64,000 nt of DNA from Hymenobacter siberiensis. GTDB taxonomy: Bacteria > Bacteroidota > Bacteroidia > Cytophagales > Hymenobacteraceae. Within the stretch, counting starts at the first letter, position 1, and each line of letters starts with the position of its first letter. Location of the stretch: NCBI RefSeq assembly GCF_018967865.2, contig NZ_JAHLZY020000001.1:3906001-3970000 (forward strand), given 5' to 3'. Of this stretch, positions 7,890 through 18,133 are shown piece by piece. The position numbers and the translations under genes are program-made. The notes under the pieces are model-generated. The model saw only the letters and a program-made list of their open reading frames with translations. It searched no databases and was not told the DNA's origin.

Positions 7890-8102
7890 TTAAGCGGGGT
7901 TAGAGGCCTGCTCGTTGTTCCGACGAGTCTGCTCGGTGAGCAAGCGGGCGACGTTTTTACGGTTGGCCTTGAGGCGGGCCGGATTTTCCAGGGGCGAAAT
8001 CGCATGAGCGAAACGCAGCTGCTGACCCGTAGCCTGCTCGGTTTTAATTTGCTCTTTCAGCGCGTCGGCGGAAAGGCCTTTGTGGTCGGTCTTGTTCTTC
8101 AT
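7890..8102 (-). CDS. rpmC: Ribosomal protein L29 (uL29)
   Basis: 70 residues, normal size, made of two helices. It begins [20 protein letters not shown] and includes [20 protein letters not shown] and [12 protein letters not shown], the segment next to the L29 signature. L29 borders the polypeptide exit tunnel and helps dock trigger factor and SRP. It starts 3 bases after the rplP stop. Confidence 0.95.
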   Translation of the reverse strand: MKNKTDHKGLSADALKEQIKTEQATGQQLRFAHAISPLENPARLKANRKNVARLLTEQTRRNNEQASNPA

Positions 8103-8105
8103 GAC

Positions 8106-8531
8106 TTAGGCGGCGTCCGTGTAGTCGCGGCGAACCACGAATGAAGTACGAACCGGCAGCTTCTGAGCCGCGAGACGCAGCGACTCCTTGGCTACTTCCA
8201 GCGATACGCCGTCCGACTCGAACATAATTTGACCCGGCTTCACGCAGGCTACCCAATACTCGGGTGAACCTTTACCCTTACCCATCCGCACTTCAGCAGG
8301 CTTCTTGGTAATAGGTTTATCGGGGAAAATGCGAATCCATACTTGCCCTTCGCGTTTCATGGCGCGGGTCATGGCAATACGGGCAGCCTCAATTTGGCGA
8401 GCCGTAATCCAAGACACTTCCAGCGACTTGATAGCGAACGAACCGAAGTCGATGGAGCTGCCGCGGTAGGCGAGGCCTGTTACGCGACCCTTTTGCATCT
8501 TGCGATACTTGGTCCTTTTCGGTTGTAACAT
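8106..8531 (-). CDS. rplP: Ribosomal protein L16 (uL16)
   Basis: 141 residues. The start [20 protein letters not shown] and the motifs [37 protein letters not shown] and the final PVRTSFVVR identify L16. It sits near the A-site finger and organises tRNA-binding regions of 23S rRNA. Unlike the tight spacing elsewhere in this operon, it is 106 bases from rpsC, and that gap holds a 14-bp-arm hairpin. Confidence 0.97.
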   Translation of the reverse strand: MLQPKRTKYRKMQKGRVTGLAYRGSSIDFGSFAIKSLEVSWITARQIEAARIAMTRAMKREGQVWIRIFPDKPITKKPAEVRMGKGKGSPEYWVACVKPGQIMFESDGVSLEVAKESLRLAAQKLPVRTSFVVRRDYTDAA

Positions 8532-8583
8532 TTGATTTTAAATAAAGAGAGTGTTCTGTAAGAGAGAGGGTCGAACAGCCGAA

Positions 8584-8624
8584 CATTTCGCTTCGTTCAC
8601 CAAAGCGGCAAACGAAGCGAAATG
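8584..8624. repeat. 14-bp-arm hairpin in the rpsC-rplP spacer
   Basis: Arms CATTTCGCTTCGTT (8584-8597) and its exact complement (8611-8624) enclose a 13-base loop. It is in the middle of an otherwise tightly packed ribosomal operon and has no T-run. It could be an RNA processing or stabilising site that alters the rpsC to rplP ratio, or a remnant of a palindromic repeat. Confidence 0.7.
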
Positions 8625-8637
8625 ACTAGGCTTGGTT

Positions 8638-9528
8638 CTAGCGACGCGGGCCGCGAGCGGCACCGCCAGCAGCACCGCCACCTTGGGCGGGGCCGTTGCG
8701 GCGGGGACCAGCGTTGTCGCCGCGGGGAGCACCACCGCCGGCGTTGCCGCCACGGTCGTTGCCACCACGGCCACCAGCACCACCGTCACGACGCGGGCCG
8801 CGGTCGCCTTCACGACGCTCGCCACGGGGGCCACGGTCGTCACGACGTCCACCGGCATCGCCACCGGGGTTGGTGAGCTGCTGGTTGGGCGAGAGGTCGG
8901 GCTTGCCGAACACCTCACCGCGCATTACCCACACCTTGATGCCGATTTTGCCATACACGGTCTGAGCTTCCGACAAAGCGTAGTCGATATCGGCGCGCAG
9001 CGTGTGCAGCGGCGTACGACCTTCTTTGTACTGCTCCGAACGGGCAATTTCAGCACCGCCGAGACGGCCACCGCACTGAATCTTGATGCCTTCAGCACCA
9101 ACACGCATTGCAGCCTGAATCGACATTTTCATGGCGCGACGGAAGGAGATACGAGCGGCCAGCTGCTGGGCGATGCTCTCGCCTACCAGCTTGGCATCCA
9201 ACTCCGGACGCTTGATTTCGAAGATGTTGATTTGAACGTCTTTGCTGGTGATTTGCTTCAGCTCGTCCTTAATCTTGTCAACCTCCTGGCCGCCTTTACC
9301 AATTACCACACCCGGACGAGCCGTGTTGATAGTGATGGTGATGCGCTTCAAGGTGCGCTCAATCACAATGCGGCTGATGCCACCTTTCTGAATGCGAGCG
9401 TTGATGTACTTGCGGATTTTCTCGTCCTCCACCAATTTCTCGGCGAAGTCCTTGCCGCCGTACCAGTTCGAGTCCCAGCCTTTGATGACTCCCAAGCGGA
9501 AGCCAACCGGATTTACTTTCTGTCCCAT
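8638..9528 (-). CDS. rpsC: Ribosomal protein S3 (uS3) with a 76-residue Gly/Arg-rich tail
   Basis: 296 residues. Residues 1-220 are a normal S3: start [20 protein letters not shown], the KH domain with [20 protein letters not shown], and the C-terminal domain with [21 protein letters not shown]3 shapes the mRNA entry tunnel and has helicase-related basic residues. From about 221 the protein becomes an unstructured tail of Gly, Arg, Asp, Asn, Ala and Pro with RGG-like and RRDG repeats and no aliphatic or aromatic residues. E. coli S3 is 233 residues, so the tail is a clear addition. It lies 6 bases from rplV. Confidence 0.97.
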   Translation of the reverse strand: MGQKVNPVGFRLGVIKGWDSNWYGGKDFAEKLVEDEKIRKYINARIQKGGISRIVIERTLKRITITINTARPGVVIGKGGQEVDKIKDELKQITSKDVQINIFEIKRPELDAKLVGESIAQQLAARISFRRAMKMSIQAAMRVGAEGIKIQCGGRLGGAEIARSEQYKEGRTPLHTLRADIDYALSEAQTVYGKIGIKVWVMRGEVFGKPDLSPNQQLTNPGGDAGGRRDDRGPRGERREGDRGPRRDGGAGGRGGNDRGGNAGGGAPRGDNAGPRRNGPAQGGGAAGGAARGPRR

Positions 9529-9534
9529 ATTAAA

Positions 9535-9981
9535 TTAGGATTTGGCGTCGGCCTTAGGGTTATCGGTAGTACCAACTTGCTTTGCGTGCTCGGTGGTAGT
9601 TTCAGCTTGAGCACGAGCAGCTTTCGAACCGGATTTCTCCACTTTCGTGTCGATTTTCAGGGTTACGTGGTTGCTGCGCTTGCGGATGCGGTGGCCACGA
9701 CCCTGGGGGGCGGGGCGCAGGCGCTTCAGCTGGCGTCCTTCGTCCACGAAGATTTCGCTGATGTAGAGGTTTGCGTCCTCAATCCGCTCTTCTTCGTTGT
9801 GCTGCTGCCAGTTGGCCAAGGCCGAAAGGAGCAGTTTCTCAATCTTCTCAGCGCCGATATTGGCTTCGAAGCGCAGCAGGCCCAGGGCCTGCGTTACCTT
9901 CTTGCCGCGCACGAGGTCGGCCACCAGTCGCATCTTACGAGGCGAGGTCGGCACATTGCGGAGTTTTGCTACTGCTTCCAT
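9535..9981 (-). CDS. rplV: Ribosomal protein L22 (uL22) with a C-terminal extension
   Basis: The start is placed at the ATG at 9981 ([20 protein letters not shown]), which gives 148 residues and only a 3-base overlap with the rpsS stop. The longer frame to 10020 would overlap rpsS by 38 bases. The core has the L22 signatures [20 protein letters not shown] and the tunnel-loop region [20 protein letters not shown]. Residues after about 113 form a Lys/Ala/Thr/Glu-rich tail not found in E. coli L22 (110 residues). L22 lines the exit tunnel and is a macrolide-interacting protein. Confidence 0.93.
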   Translation of the reverse strand: MEAVAKLRNVPTSPRKMRLVADLVRGKKVTQALGLLRFEANIGAEKIEKLLLSALANWQQHNEEERIEDANLYISEIFVDEGRQLKRLRPAPQGRGHRIRKRSNHVTLKIDTKVEKSGSKAARAQAETTTEHAKQVGTTDNPKADAKS

Positions 9982-10261
9982 CTTAGCGCTTGCCTTTATC
10001 TTTTTTGGCGACGTGACCACGGAAGTTACGAGTAGGAGCGAATTCGCCCAACTTGTGTCCTACCATGTTCTCAGTCACATACACCGGGATGAACTTATTG
10101 CCGTTGTGAACAGCGAATGTGTGGCCAACGAAATCGGGGGAAATCATCGAGCGGCGCGACCAAGTCTTTACCACTGATTTTTTACCGGCCGTTTCGAGTG
10201 CCGTGACTTTCTTTTCCAGCCGGAAGTCAATGTACGGCCCTTTTTTGAGTGAACGTGCCAT
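9979..10261 (-). CDS. rpsS: Ribosomal protein S19 (uS19)
   Basis: The stop TAA is at 9983-9985 and the ATG at 10261, so the coding region proper is 9983-10261, 92 residues. The start [19 protein letters not shown] and the motifs [20 protein letters not shown] and [20 protein letters not shown] are hallmark S19. S19 is in the 30S head and contacts S13 and the A-site tRNA. It overlaps the rplV start region by a few bases, as is common in S10 operons. Confidence 0.95.
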
Positions 10262-10264
10262 ATA

Positions 10265-11092
10265 TTACTTCTTGCCTTTGCGGCTCACAATCAGGTTCTC
10301 CGAATACTTGTTCTTGTTACGGGTCTTCTGGCCCTTAGCCAAAATGCCGTTACGGCTACGCGGGTGACCACCCGACGATTTGCCTTCGCCACCACCCATG
10401 GGGTGGTCGACAGGGTTCATTACCACACCACGAACGCGGGGACGACGACCAGCCCACCGGTTACGGCCAGCCTTACCCATCACGGTGTTCATGTGGTCGC
10501 CGTTCGACACGGTACCAACGGTAGCCATGCAGGTAACGAGGACCATGCGCATTTCGCCGGAAGGCAATTTGAGCGTGGCGTACTTCTCTTCGCGGGCTAC
10601 GATTTGGGCGTAGGTACCAGCCGAGCGGGCCATGGCCGCACCCTGACCGGGCTGCAATTCGATGTTGTGGAGGATGGTACCGAGGGGAATCTCGCGCAGC
10701 GGCAAGGTATTGCCCACTTCGGGAGCCACGCCGGGGCCCGATACAATCTTCGCGCCTACCTGCATGCCGGCGGGAGCGATGATGTAGCGCTTCTCGCCGT
10801 CAGCGTAGCTGAGCAGGGCGATGCGGGCGGTCCGGTTGGGGTCGTACTCGATGGTCTTCACCGTGGCAGGCACACCGGCCTTGTCACGCTTGAAGTCCAC
10901 GATACGGTACTGGGTTTTATGACCACCGCCGATGTAGCGGTTGGACATTTTACCGGAAGAGTTCCGGCCACCCGATTTGGGGAGGGAAGTCATCAAAGAC
11001 TTCTCCGGGGTCGACGTTGTAATCTCGTCGAACACCGGCGCAACGCGATGGCGTTGCCCTGGGGTTGTTGGTCTGAGTTTTTTAAGTGCCAT
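10265..11092 (-). CDS. rplB: Ribosomal protein L2 (uL2)
   Basis: 275 residues, the usual length. It has the N-terminal OB-like region ([20 protein letters not shown]) and the C-terminal signature [20 protein letters not shown], which contains the conserved His close to the peptidyl-transferase centre. L2 is needed for subunit association and tRNA binding. The gene is 51 bases from rplW and 3 from rpsS. Confidence 0.97.
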   Translation of the reverse strand: MALKKLRPTTPGQRHRVAPVFDEITTSTPEKSLMTSLPKSGGRNSSGKMSNRYIGGGHKTQYRIVDFKRDKAGVPATVKTIEYDPNRTARIALLSYADGEKRYIIAPAGMQVGAKIVSGPGVAPEVGNTLPLREIPLGTILHNIELQPGQGAAMARSAGTYAQIVAREEKYATLKLPSGEMRMVLVTCMATVGTVSNGDHMNTVMGKAGRNRWAGRRPRVRGVVMNPVDHPMGGGEGKSSGGHPRSRNGILAKGQKTRNKNKYSENLIVSRKGKK

Positions 11093-11143
11093 TACTAGCT
11101 AGTTGTGCTTTTGCGGCGAGAGAATCTTTTGCTGGCGAAAGGC

Positions 11144-11431
11144 CTAGAGGTTGCTATAGAAGTCGATTACATCGCCTTCTTTAACCGTTACAATGGCTTT
11201 TTTGCCATTGGAACGACGGCCGGAAACCTGGCCGCCTTTGGTACCTTTCGACTTGATTTTGCCGATGGTGCGCATCGTGTTGATGTCGGTTACCGTCACG
11301 CCGTACAGCGATTCGATGTCCTTCTTGATTTGCACTTTGTTGGCGGTACGCTCCACTTCGAAGGTGTAGCGACCTTTCTCGTTGAGGCCAGTGGCCTTTT
11401 CGGTAATGATGGGGCGTTTCAGCGTGCTCAT
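11144..11431 (-). CDS. rplW: Ribosomal protein L23 (uL23)
   Basis: 95 residues. The start MSTLKRPIITEKATGLNEKG and the segment RTANKVQIKKDIESLYGVTV are typical of L23, the exit-site protein that docks trigger factor and SRP. Its ATG shares one base with the rplD stop (TAATG overlap at 11429-11433), a sign of translational coupling. Nothing odd is seen. Confidence 0.97.
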   Translation of the reverse strand: MSTLKRPIITEKATGLNEKGRYTFEVERTANKVQIKKDIESLYGVTVTDINTMRTIGKIKSKGTKGGQVSGRRSNGKKAIVTVKEGDVIDFYSNL

Positions 11432-12069
11432 TATTCGGCGGTGCTATAGAGTTCAACCAATGAAGCCATGCCGTCTTCTGAAATCAGGAGCGTGTCCGTA
11501 TTCAGCAGGTCGTGGGTGTTGAGGCCGATAGGCGTCGACACTTTCACTTTCTGCAGGTTGCGGGCGCTCAGGAGCACGTTTTTATTGACCTCACCGGTCA
11601 CGAGCATGGTCTTTTTGCCAGTGTTCAGCTTGAGGCCGTCCATGATGGCAACGAAGTCCTTGGTGCGGGGAGCAGTCATGGCAATGTTCTCCACGATGGA
11701 AATTTTGCCATCCTTCGCCAGGCTCGACAGGGCCGAGAGGCGTGCTACACGCTTGGTCTTCTTGTTCAGCTTGAAGCCGTAGTCGCGGGGCTGGGGACCG
11801 AACATGCGGCCACCACCAACGAACACACCCGACTTCATGCTGCCGGCGCGGGCGCCGCCCGTACCTTTTTGTTTCTTGAGCTTCTTCGTGGTGCCGTGCA
11901 CCTCGTTGCGCTGCTTGGACTTGTGCGTGCCCTGGCGCTGGTTGGCCAGGTACTGCTTCACGTCCAGGTACATCACGTGCTCGTTTACTTCGAGACCGAA
12001 GATGGCGTCAGACAGGGTCACCTTGCGGCCGGTGTCTTCGCCTTTGAGGCTATATACTGCGAGTTCCAT
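11431..12069 (-). CDS. rplD: Ribosomal protein L4 (uL4)
   Basis: 212 residues. It contains the exposed-loop region SKQRNEVHGTTKKLKKQKGT, followed by GGARAGSMKSGVFVGGGRMF, which reaches into the exit tunnel, and the conserved globular domain. In E. coli L4 also represses the S10 operon by acting on its leader RNA. A short hairpin is present in the rplC leader here, but no L4-specific element can be recognised. The rplD start is 8 bases past the rplC stop. Confidence 0.96.
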   Translation of the reverse strand: MELAVYSLKGEDTGRKVTLSDAIFGLEVNEHVMYLDVKQYLANQRQGTHKSKQRNEVHGTTKKLKKQKGTGGARAGSMKSGVFVGGGRMFGPQPRDYGFKLNKKTKRVARLSALSSLAKDGKISIVENIAMTAPRTKDFVAIMDGLKLNTGKKTMLVTGEVNKNVLLSARNLQKVKVSTPIGLNTHDLLNTDTLLISEDGMASLVELYSTAE

Positions 12070-12077
12070 CGTATCGT

Positions 12078-12698
12078 CTATTTCTCGATTACCACGTAAG
12101 AATTCTTAGCACCGGGAATCGAGCCGCTCACCAGAATCAGGTTCTTGTCGCCTACTACGCGCATCACCTTCAGGTTCTGCACTTTCACGCGGTCGTTGCC
12201 CATCCGGCCACCCATGCGCATTCCTTTGAACACGCGCGAAGGCCAAGAGCAAGCACCAATTGAACCGGGGTGACGCAGGCGGTTGTGCTGGCCGTGGGTC
12301 TGGCCACCAACACCCTGAAAGTTGTAACGCTTTACAACACCCTGGAAACCCTTGCCTTTGGAAGTGCCTACTACGTCCACAAACTCGCCCTCTGCGAAGA
12401 GAGTCGCGTCGATGATAGCGCCAGCGGCGTAGGTCGATTCAGCGTCGAGGCGGAATTCAACCAATTTTTTCTTGGGAGTTGTACCGGCTTTAGCGAAGTG
12501 ACCAGCCAATGCTTTGGTGGTGTTCTTCTCTTTTTTCTCGCCGTACCCAATTTGAATGGCGGTGTAACCGTCATTCGCGATAGTCTTAACCTGCGTCACT
12601 ACGCACGGACCCGCTTCGATGAGCGTGCAGGGAATGTTTTTCCCATCCGGAGTGAAGAGGCTTGTCATACCGATTTTTTTACCGATGATGCCAGGCAT
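12078..12698 (-). CDS. rplC: Ribosomal protein L3 (uL3); first gene of the S10-type transcript
   Basis: 206 residues. It starts [20 protein letters not shown] and has the L3 signature around the central loop ([39 protein letters not shown]). L3 is one of the two nucleators of 50S assembly. In most genomes rplC directly follows rpsJ; here the two are 1.55 kb apart and rplC has its own promoter at 12762-12793. It leads the transcript that runs to rpsN. Confidence 0.97.
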   Translation of the reverse strand: MPGIIGKKIGMTSLFTPDGKNIPCTLIEAGPCVVTQVKTIANDGYTAIQIGYGEKKEKNTTKALAGHFAKAGTTPKKKLVEFRLDAESTYAAGAIIDATLFAEGEFVDVVGTSKGKGFQGVVKRYNFQGVGGQTHGQHNRLRHPGSIGACSWPSRVFKGMRMGGRMGNDRVKVQNLKVMRVVGDKNLILVSGSIPGAKNSYVVIEK

Positions 12699-12726
12699 TC
12701 TATTTGGTTATTAATGAACACTAAAA

Positions 12727-12749
12727 GAAAACGGCCGAGTGCCGTTTTC
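12727..12749 (-). other. Short hairpin in the rplC leader
   Basis: The bases 12727-12749 can pair as an 8-9-bp stem (GAAAACGG with CCGTTTTC) around a 5-6-base loop, between the promoter and the rplC start. It would be the first structure in the mRNA. It may be part of a ribosomal-protein autoregulatory leader, but no known leader family is recognisable. Confidence 0.4.
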
Positions 12750-12761
12750 GCTAAGGGAGTG

Positions 12762-12793
12762 CAAAGATAGGAAAAAAGGCTGGGGCATCCCAA
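12762..12793 (-). promoter_or_regulatory. Promoter of the rplC-rpsN transcript
   Basis: Minus strand: TATCTTTG at 12769-12762 with a TTG 21 bases upstream (12793-12791), a close match to the Bacteroidota sigma consensus. The downstream sequence CACTCCCTTAGCGAAA is nearly identical to that after the tRNA-Trp/secE promoter at 31281. It lies about 65 bases before the rplC start. Confidence 0.7.
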
Positions 12794-12885
12794 TGATACA
12801 GAGAAATATTTTCTCAGTGAGGCTGTTAGCTCTTTTAGAAGGCCCCTCCCCTGCTCACTATTATCCTTGCAGGGAATTGGGAATA

Positions 12886-14154
12886 TCAGGCGGGACGCCA
12901 AGTTGGGTCTGGGTCGTCGTGGGGTAACGAACCCTGCAGAGCCAAGAGCAGGAAGAATACCGCGAAGGCAAGGCCAATCTGCGTTTCCAGCGTGTATTCG
13001 ACCAAGAAGGACAAGGCAATACTAACATACTGGGCCAATAGTAGTGGGGCGTGTTTCTTTCGGGCCCACCAGGCGGGGTAGAACAGACTCAGGCAGAATA
13101 TCAGCAGCCCAATACTACCGTAGGCCGCAAGGTTATACAAGTATTGGTTGTGGGGCATGATGTAAAAATCCGACGTGAGCTGGGGGTACAACGCTGCATA
13201 GCGCTTGGCCATCTCACCTTCCAGATTTGGCTTCCCTACTCCGGTCAGCTTATTATCACGCCACACCGCAAGCGCCGCCTGGTATGAATATACCCGAGCC
13301 GAAATAGAGAAGTTCTTGCCTTCGGAGCTCTCCTGTACTTTGCTCACATCTTCCTGGGTATTGTAGACCCTATTGCGGAAAGTGGGAAAGGTGAAATAGC
13401 TTACTACTGGCAACATTATCAGCACAGTGGCCAGCACTATAGCTTTTCGCCATTGCTTTTTACCAAATGCCAACCACAACACTGCTAGTCCGCCCAAAGC
13501 ATAGAAGGTCATTTCTCCGCTTCGTACGGCCAGCAAGTGTAAGAAAAGTGCCATTCCTACGATGGAAGCCTTTGCCCAGGTGCGCCACCGTGGTGCCACC
13601 GTATGATGAGCAACCAGCAGTACGGCAGCGGCAATTGCCATGGTAATCATGATGCTGAACCGGATGTGGTCCGGCTCCGTCGGCATCACTTTGGAGTGCA
13701 TGTATGACTCGTTGATTTGCTGTGCATGCAGCAAATAGTTAATTGTAGCTCCCGAAGCTGCCAGCACCGTCATGGCAATAAATATCCACCACAGCCCACG
13801 CAGGTAGCGGCTGGGTAGCGGTGGCAACAACCAGAAAGAGAGCGGCAGCATCAGAAAAGGCAGCTGCATTCCCAGGTCAAACCGATATTCATCCATGTTT
13901 ACCGCCTGGGTGTGAATTCCAGCCAGTAGGTGGAGTACAAATACCATTGCAATGCTTCCGAACACGGGCCACAATGAACGATTGGCAATACGCTTATGCA
14001 CCAAGGCGAAAACCACACTTGTCACCGCCAGCCCTCCCATGGCAATACCCAATGCTACCCTCAGCCAATTGACCAGGAAAACACTGATGATAATGCAGGC
14101 ACAGAAGAAGAAAGCTGAACGATGTAGGCGCGCAATGGAAAATACAGAAAGCAT
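12886..14154 (-). CDS. O-antigen ligase / polymerase-like (Wzy_C) multi-pass membrane protein
   Basis: 422 residues from the ATG at 14154 (the ATG at 14202 falls inside the rpsJ terminator and is rejected). It is very hydrophobic, with about ten to twelve predicted membrane segments. A periplasmic loop contains the family-type motifs SISARVYSYQAALAVWRDNK (about 290-310) and MPHNQYLYNLAAYGSIGLL (about 345-363), resembling the R-x3-L/W and H-N-x2-L motifs of WaaL and Wzy. Such enzymes transfer or polymerise lipid-linked glycans. It is isolated from any glycan cluster and sits between rpsJ and rplC, so its substrate is unknown. Confidence 0.75.
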   Translation of the reverse strand: MLSVFSIARLHRSAFFFCACIIISVFLVNWLRVALGIAMGGLAVTSVVFALVHKRIANRSLWPVFGSIAMVFVLHLLAGIHTQAVNMDEYRFDLGMQLPFLMLPLSFWLLPPLPSRYLRGLWWIFIAMTVLAASGATINYLLHAQQINESYMHSKVMPTEPDHIRFSIMITMAIAAAVLLVAHHTVAPRWRTWAKASIVGMALFLHLLAVRSGEMTFYALGGLAVLWLAFGKKQWRKAIVLATVLIMLPVVSYFTFPTFRNRVYNTQEDVSKVQESSEGKNFSISARVYSYQAALAVWRDNKLTGVGKPNLEGEMAKRYAALYPQLTSDFYIMPHNQYLYNLAAYGSIGLLIFCLSLFYPAWWARKKHAPLLLAQYVSIALSFLVEYTLETQIGLAFAVFFLLLALQGSLPHDDPDPTWRPA

Positions 14155-14185
14155 GAATGGTATATAGTGGCACCGCAAGTTCGAA

Positions 14186-14224
14186 AGAAAAAGCCCCACC
14201 ACGACGAATCATGGTGGGGCTTTA
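14186..14224 (-). terminator. Terminator after rpsJ
   Basis: Minus strand: AAAGCCCCACC pairs with GGTGGGGCTTT around a 12-base loop and is followed by further T residues. It is 27 bases past the rpsJ stop and ends the rpsL-rpsG-fusA-rpsJ transcript. It also shows that the membrane-protein gene downstream needs separate initiation or read-through. Confidence 0.85.
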
Positions 14225-14250
14225 ACTCAATTAATACTGAAATCGAATCC

Positions 14251-14556
14251 TCAGACTTTGATTTCTACGTCAACGCCGCTGGGCAATTCCAGCTTCATGA
14301 GGGCATCAACAGTCTTCGACGAAGTCGAGAAGATGTCCACGAGGCGCTTGTAGGTACAAAGCTGGAATTGCTCCCGGCTCTTCTTGTTCACGTGGGGCGA
14401 ACGCAGGACGGTGAACTTCTCCTTTTGGGTCGGCAAAGGTATCGGGCCGCTTACGATGGCACCGGTGGCCTTCACAGCTTTCACGATTTTCTCGGCCGAT
14501 TTGTCTACGAGGTTGTGGTCGTAGGACTTCAGCTTAATGCGAATTTTCTGGTTCAT
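14251..14556 (-). CDS. rpsJ: Ribosomal protein S10 (uS10)
   Basis: 101 residues, normal. It starts [20 protein letters not shown] and has the S10 signature [20 protein letters not shown] and [16 protein letters not shown]10 acts in the 30S head and as NusE in antitermination with NusB. It directly follows fusA (39 bases), and a terminator follows it, so here S10 ends the str transcript instead of leading the S10 operon. Confidence 0.97.
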   Translation of the reverse strand: MNQKIRIKLKSYDHNLVDKSAEKIVKAVKATGAIVSGPIPLPTQKEKFTVLRSPHVNKKSREQFQLCTYKRLVDIFSTSSKTVDALMKLELPSGVDVEIKV

Positions 14557-14595
14557 TGGGGGTTTTGGTCCGATTGACCAAGTTAGTGACCGGTA

Positions 14596-16734
<2,139 letters not shown>

Positions 16735-16756
16735 GATTTTGGTTAAGGCTTATAAA

Positions 16757-16828
16757 TTTGGGGTCTCAGGTCTTGGGCCGTTTAACAGAACAATCCGTCA
16801 AATAAATCCAAGTCCCTAAGACCCCAAA
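16757..16828. repeat. Imperfect inverted repeat filling the rpsG-fusA spacer (family B)
   Basis: Arms TTTGGGGTCTCAGGTCTTGG (16757-16776) and CCAAGTCCCTAAGACCCCAAA (16808-16828) are complementary with a few mismatches and a 31-base centre. It occupies most of the 108-base spacer within an operon. The arms themselves are built from repeated short words (GGTCT, CAGGTCT). Confidence 0.7.
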
Positions 16829-16842
16829 CTCAAATTTCCAGT

Positions 16843-17310
16843 TTAGAAACGGAAGTGCGAGAAGGCCTTGTTGGCCTCAGCCATGCGGTGGGTGTCGTCT
16901 TTCTTCTTAACGGCAGCACCTTCACCTTTAGCAGCGGCGATAATTTCGCCAGCCAGCTTGTCCTTCATGGTCTTCTCACCACGACGACGAGCGTACTGAA
17001 TCATCCACTTGGCACCCACCGAGATGCGGCGGTCAGCACGCACTTCAATCGGAACCTGGAAGGTGGCACCACCTACGCGGCGGCTCTTTACTTCCACGGT
17101 GGGCATCACGTTGTTCAACGCTTTGCGCCACATTTCGAGGCCGCTCTCCTTGGTGCGCTGCTCCACGAGGTCACAGGCATCGTAGAAAATGGTGTACGCC
17201 AGGTTTTTCTTACCATCGTACATCATGTAGTTCACAAAGCGGGTTACCAGCGTCTCCTTGTACTTAGGGTCCGGCAGCAAGATGCGCTTTTTTGGTTTTG
17301 ACTTTCTCAT
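16843..17310 (-). CDS. rpsG: Ribosomal protein S7 (uS7)
   Basis: 155 residues, normal. Start [21 protein letters not shown]7 signature [20 protein letters not shown]; further conserved [21 protein letters not shown]7 nucleates assembly of the 30S head and lines the E site. It is in the str operon between rpsL and fusA. Both flanking spacers are unusually long (96 and 108 bases) and each carries an inverted repeat. Confidence 0.97.
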   Translation of the reverse strand: MRKSKPKKRILLPDPKYKETLVTRFVNYMMYDGKKNLAYTIFYDACDLVEQRTKESGLEMWRKALNNVMPTVEVKSRRVGGATFQVPIEVRADRRISVGAKWMIQYARRRGEKTMKDKLAGEIIAAAKGEGAAVKKKDDTHRMAEANKAFSHFRF

Positions 17311-17320
17311 GAGTTTATTT

Positions 17321-17400
17321 AGTTGTCAGTTGTTAGCTGCTAATTGTCAGTCATTGAGGACATTAATTCCCTTCAAACTGTCAATTAGCAACCGACAACT
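17321..17400. repeat. Imperfect inverted repeat filling the rpsL-rpsG spacer (family B)
   Basis: Arms 17321-17351 (AGTTGTCAGTTGTTAGCTGC...) and 17377-17400 (ACTGTCAATTAGCAACCGAC...) are complementary with small gaps. The arms repeat the words GTTGTCAGTTGTTAG and CTAATTGTCAG. The element is AT-rich against its GC-rich surroundings and takes up nearly the whole 96-base spacer. Confidence 0.7.
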
Positions 17401-17406
17401 AATAAA

Positions 17407-17829
17407 TTACTTTTTCTTCTTAGCGGGTGCACCCTTCGCTGCTGCGGCGGGCTGACCGGGCTTCGGACGCTTGGCACCGTACTTAGAACGACGCTGGGTC
17501 CGGCCGCTTACACCGGCGGTGTCCAGGGCGCCACGGATAATGTGGTAGCGAACACCTGGCAAGTCTTTAACCCGGCCACCACGAATCAGCACGATGCTGT
17601 GTTCCTGGAGGTTGTGGCCTTCACCGGGGATGTATGCGTTTACTTCCTTACCGTTGGTAAGGCGCACACGGGCCACTTTGCGCATAGCCGAGTTCGGCTT
17701 CTTAGGCGTGGTGGTATACACACGAGTGCATACGCCCCGACGCTGCGGGCACGAATCAAGGGCGGGCGACTTCGACTTGGTAGTCAAAGCCTCACGGCCT
17801 TTCCGTACTAACTGATTGATGGTTGGCAT
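17407..17829 (-). CDS. rpsL: Ribosomal protein S12 (uS12)
   Basis: 140 residues. Start [20 protein letters not shown]; the decoding-site loops [20 protein letters not shown] and [20 protein letters not shown] are intact, with the lysines that streptomycin-resistance mutations usually change still present. The tail is Lys/Ala-rich ([13 protein letters not shown]), longer than in E. coli. It is the first gene of the str operon, with its own promoter. Confidence 0.97.
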   Translation of the reverse strand: MPTINQLVRKGREALTTKSKSPALDSCPQRRGVCTRVYTTTPKKPNSAMRKVARVRLTNGKEVNAYIPGEGHNLQEHSIVLIRGGRVKDLPGVRYHIIRGALDTAGVSGRTQRRSKYGAKRPKPGQPAAAAKGAPAKKKK

Positions 17830-17876
17830 TTAAGGAATGGTTTGTTGGGAGCCGTTTGCCCCTAAAATTTGGCTTG

Positions 17877-17907
17877 CAAAGGTAAGATTATTTCGCCGCA
17901 ATAGCAA
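17877..17907 (-). promoter_or_regulatory. Promoter of rpsL-rpsG-fusA-rpsJ
   Basis: Minus strand: TACCTTTG at 17884-17877 with TTG 20 bases upstream (17907-17905). It is about 48 bases before the rpsL start. The first transcribed bases (CAAGCCAAATTTTAGG) differ from the CACTCC box at the other ribosomal promoters. Confidence 0.65.
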
Positions 17908-17956
17908 ACAGCGTGAGGATGTTAATTTTCAGATAGCTGCGGAATTATCCTCGCGG

Positions 17957-18064
17957 GTCACCTCACCCCCGGCCCCTCTCCAAAAGAGAGGGGAGCCTGA
18001 CGCCATAAGAAGCAAGACCGGTGCCCCCTCTTTTTTGGAGAGGGGGTCAGGGGGTGAGGTTGAC
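17957..18064. repeat. Long GC-rich palindrome upstream of rpsL (family C)
   Basis: Left arm GTCACCTCACCCCCGGCCCC continuing TCTCCAAAAGAG; right arm ends GGGGTCAGGGGGTGAGGTTGAC. The arms pair over about 35-40 bases with an internal nested hairpin (CCCCTCTCC with GGAGAGGGG on both sides). It is intergenic, between rpsL and the DUF3467 gene. Similar C-rich dispersed palindromes are common in Bacteroidota genomes; that comparison is from memory. Confidence 0.75.
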
Positions 18065-18075
18065 GGCTGGGCAGC

Positions 18076-18108
18076 AAAAAGCACCTCCATTATTGCATGA
18101 AGGTGCTT
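18076..18108 (-). terminator. Terminator after the DUF3467 gene
   Basis: Minus strand: AGCACCT, a 14-base loop and AGGTGCT, followed by TTTTTGC. It is 25 bases past the stop at 18134 and closes the rpoC-distal transcript before the rpsL promoter. Confidence 0.8.
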
Positions 18109-18133
18109 ATGCATCCTAATTATCTGTCTCACC

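Noticed and set aside
9983..10020. Longer start for rplV at 10020
   Set aside because: It would overlap rpsS by 38 bases and adds [13 protein letters not shown], not part of L22; the ATG at 9981 matches the conserved start.
14155..14202. ATG at 14202 as start of the O-antigen-ligase-like gene
   Set aside because: It lies in the rpsJ terminator hairpin; the ATG at 14154 begins the first membrane segment region.
17837..18100. Plus-strand 87-codon frame between rpsL and the DUF3467 gene
   Set aside because: It is a translation of the C-rich palindrome and terminator, with no protein-like features.
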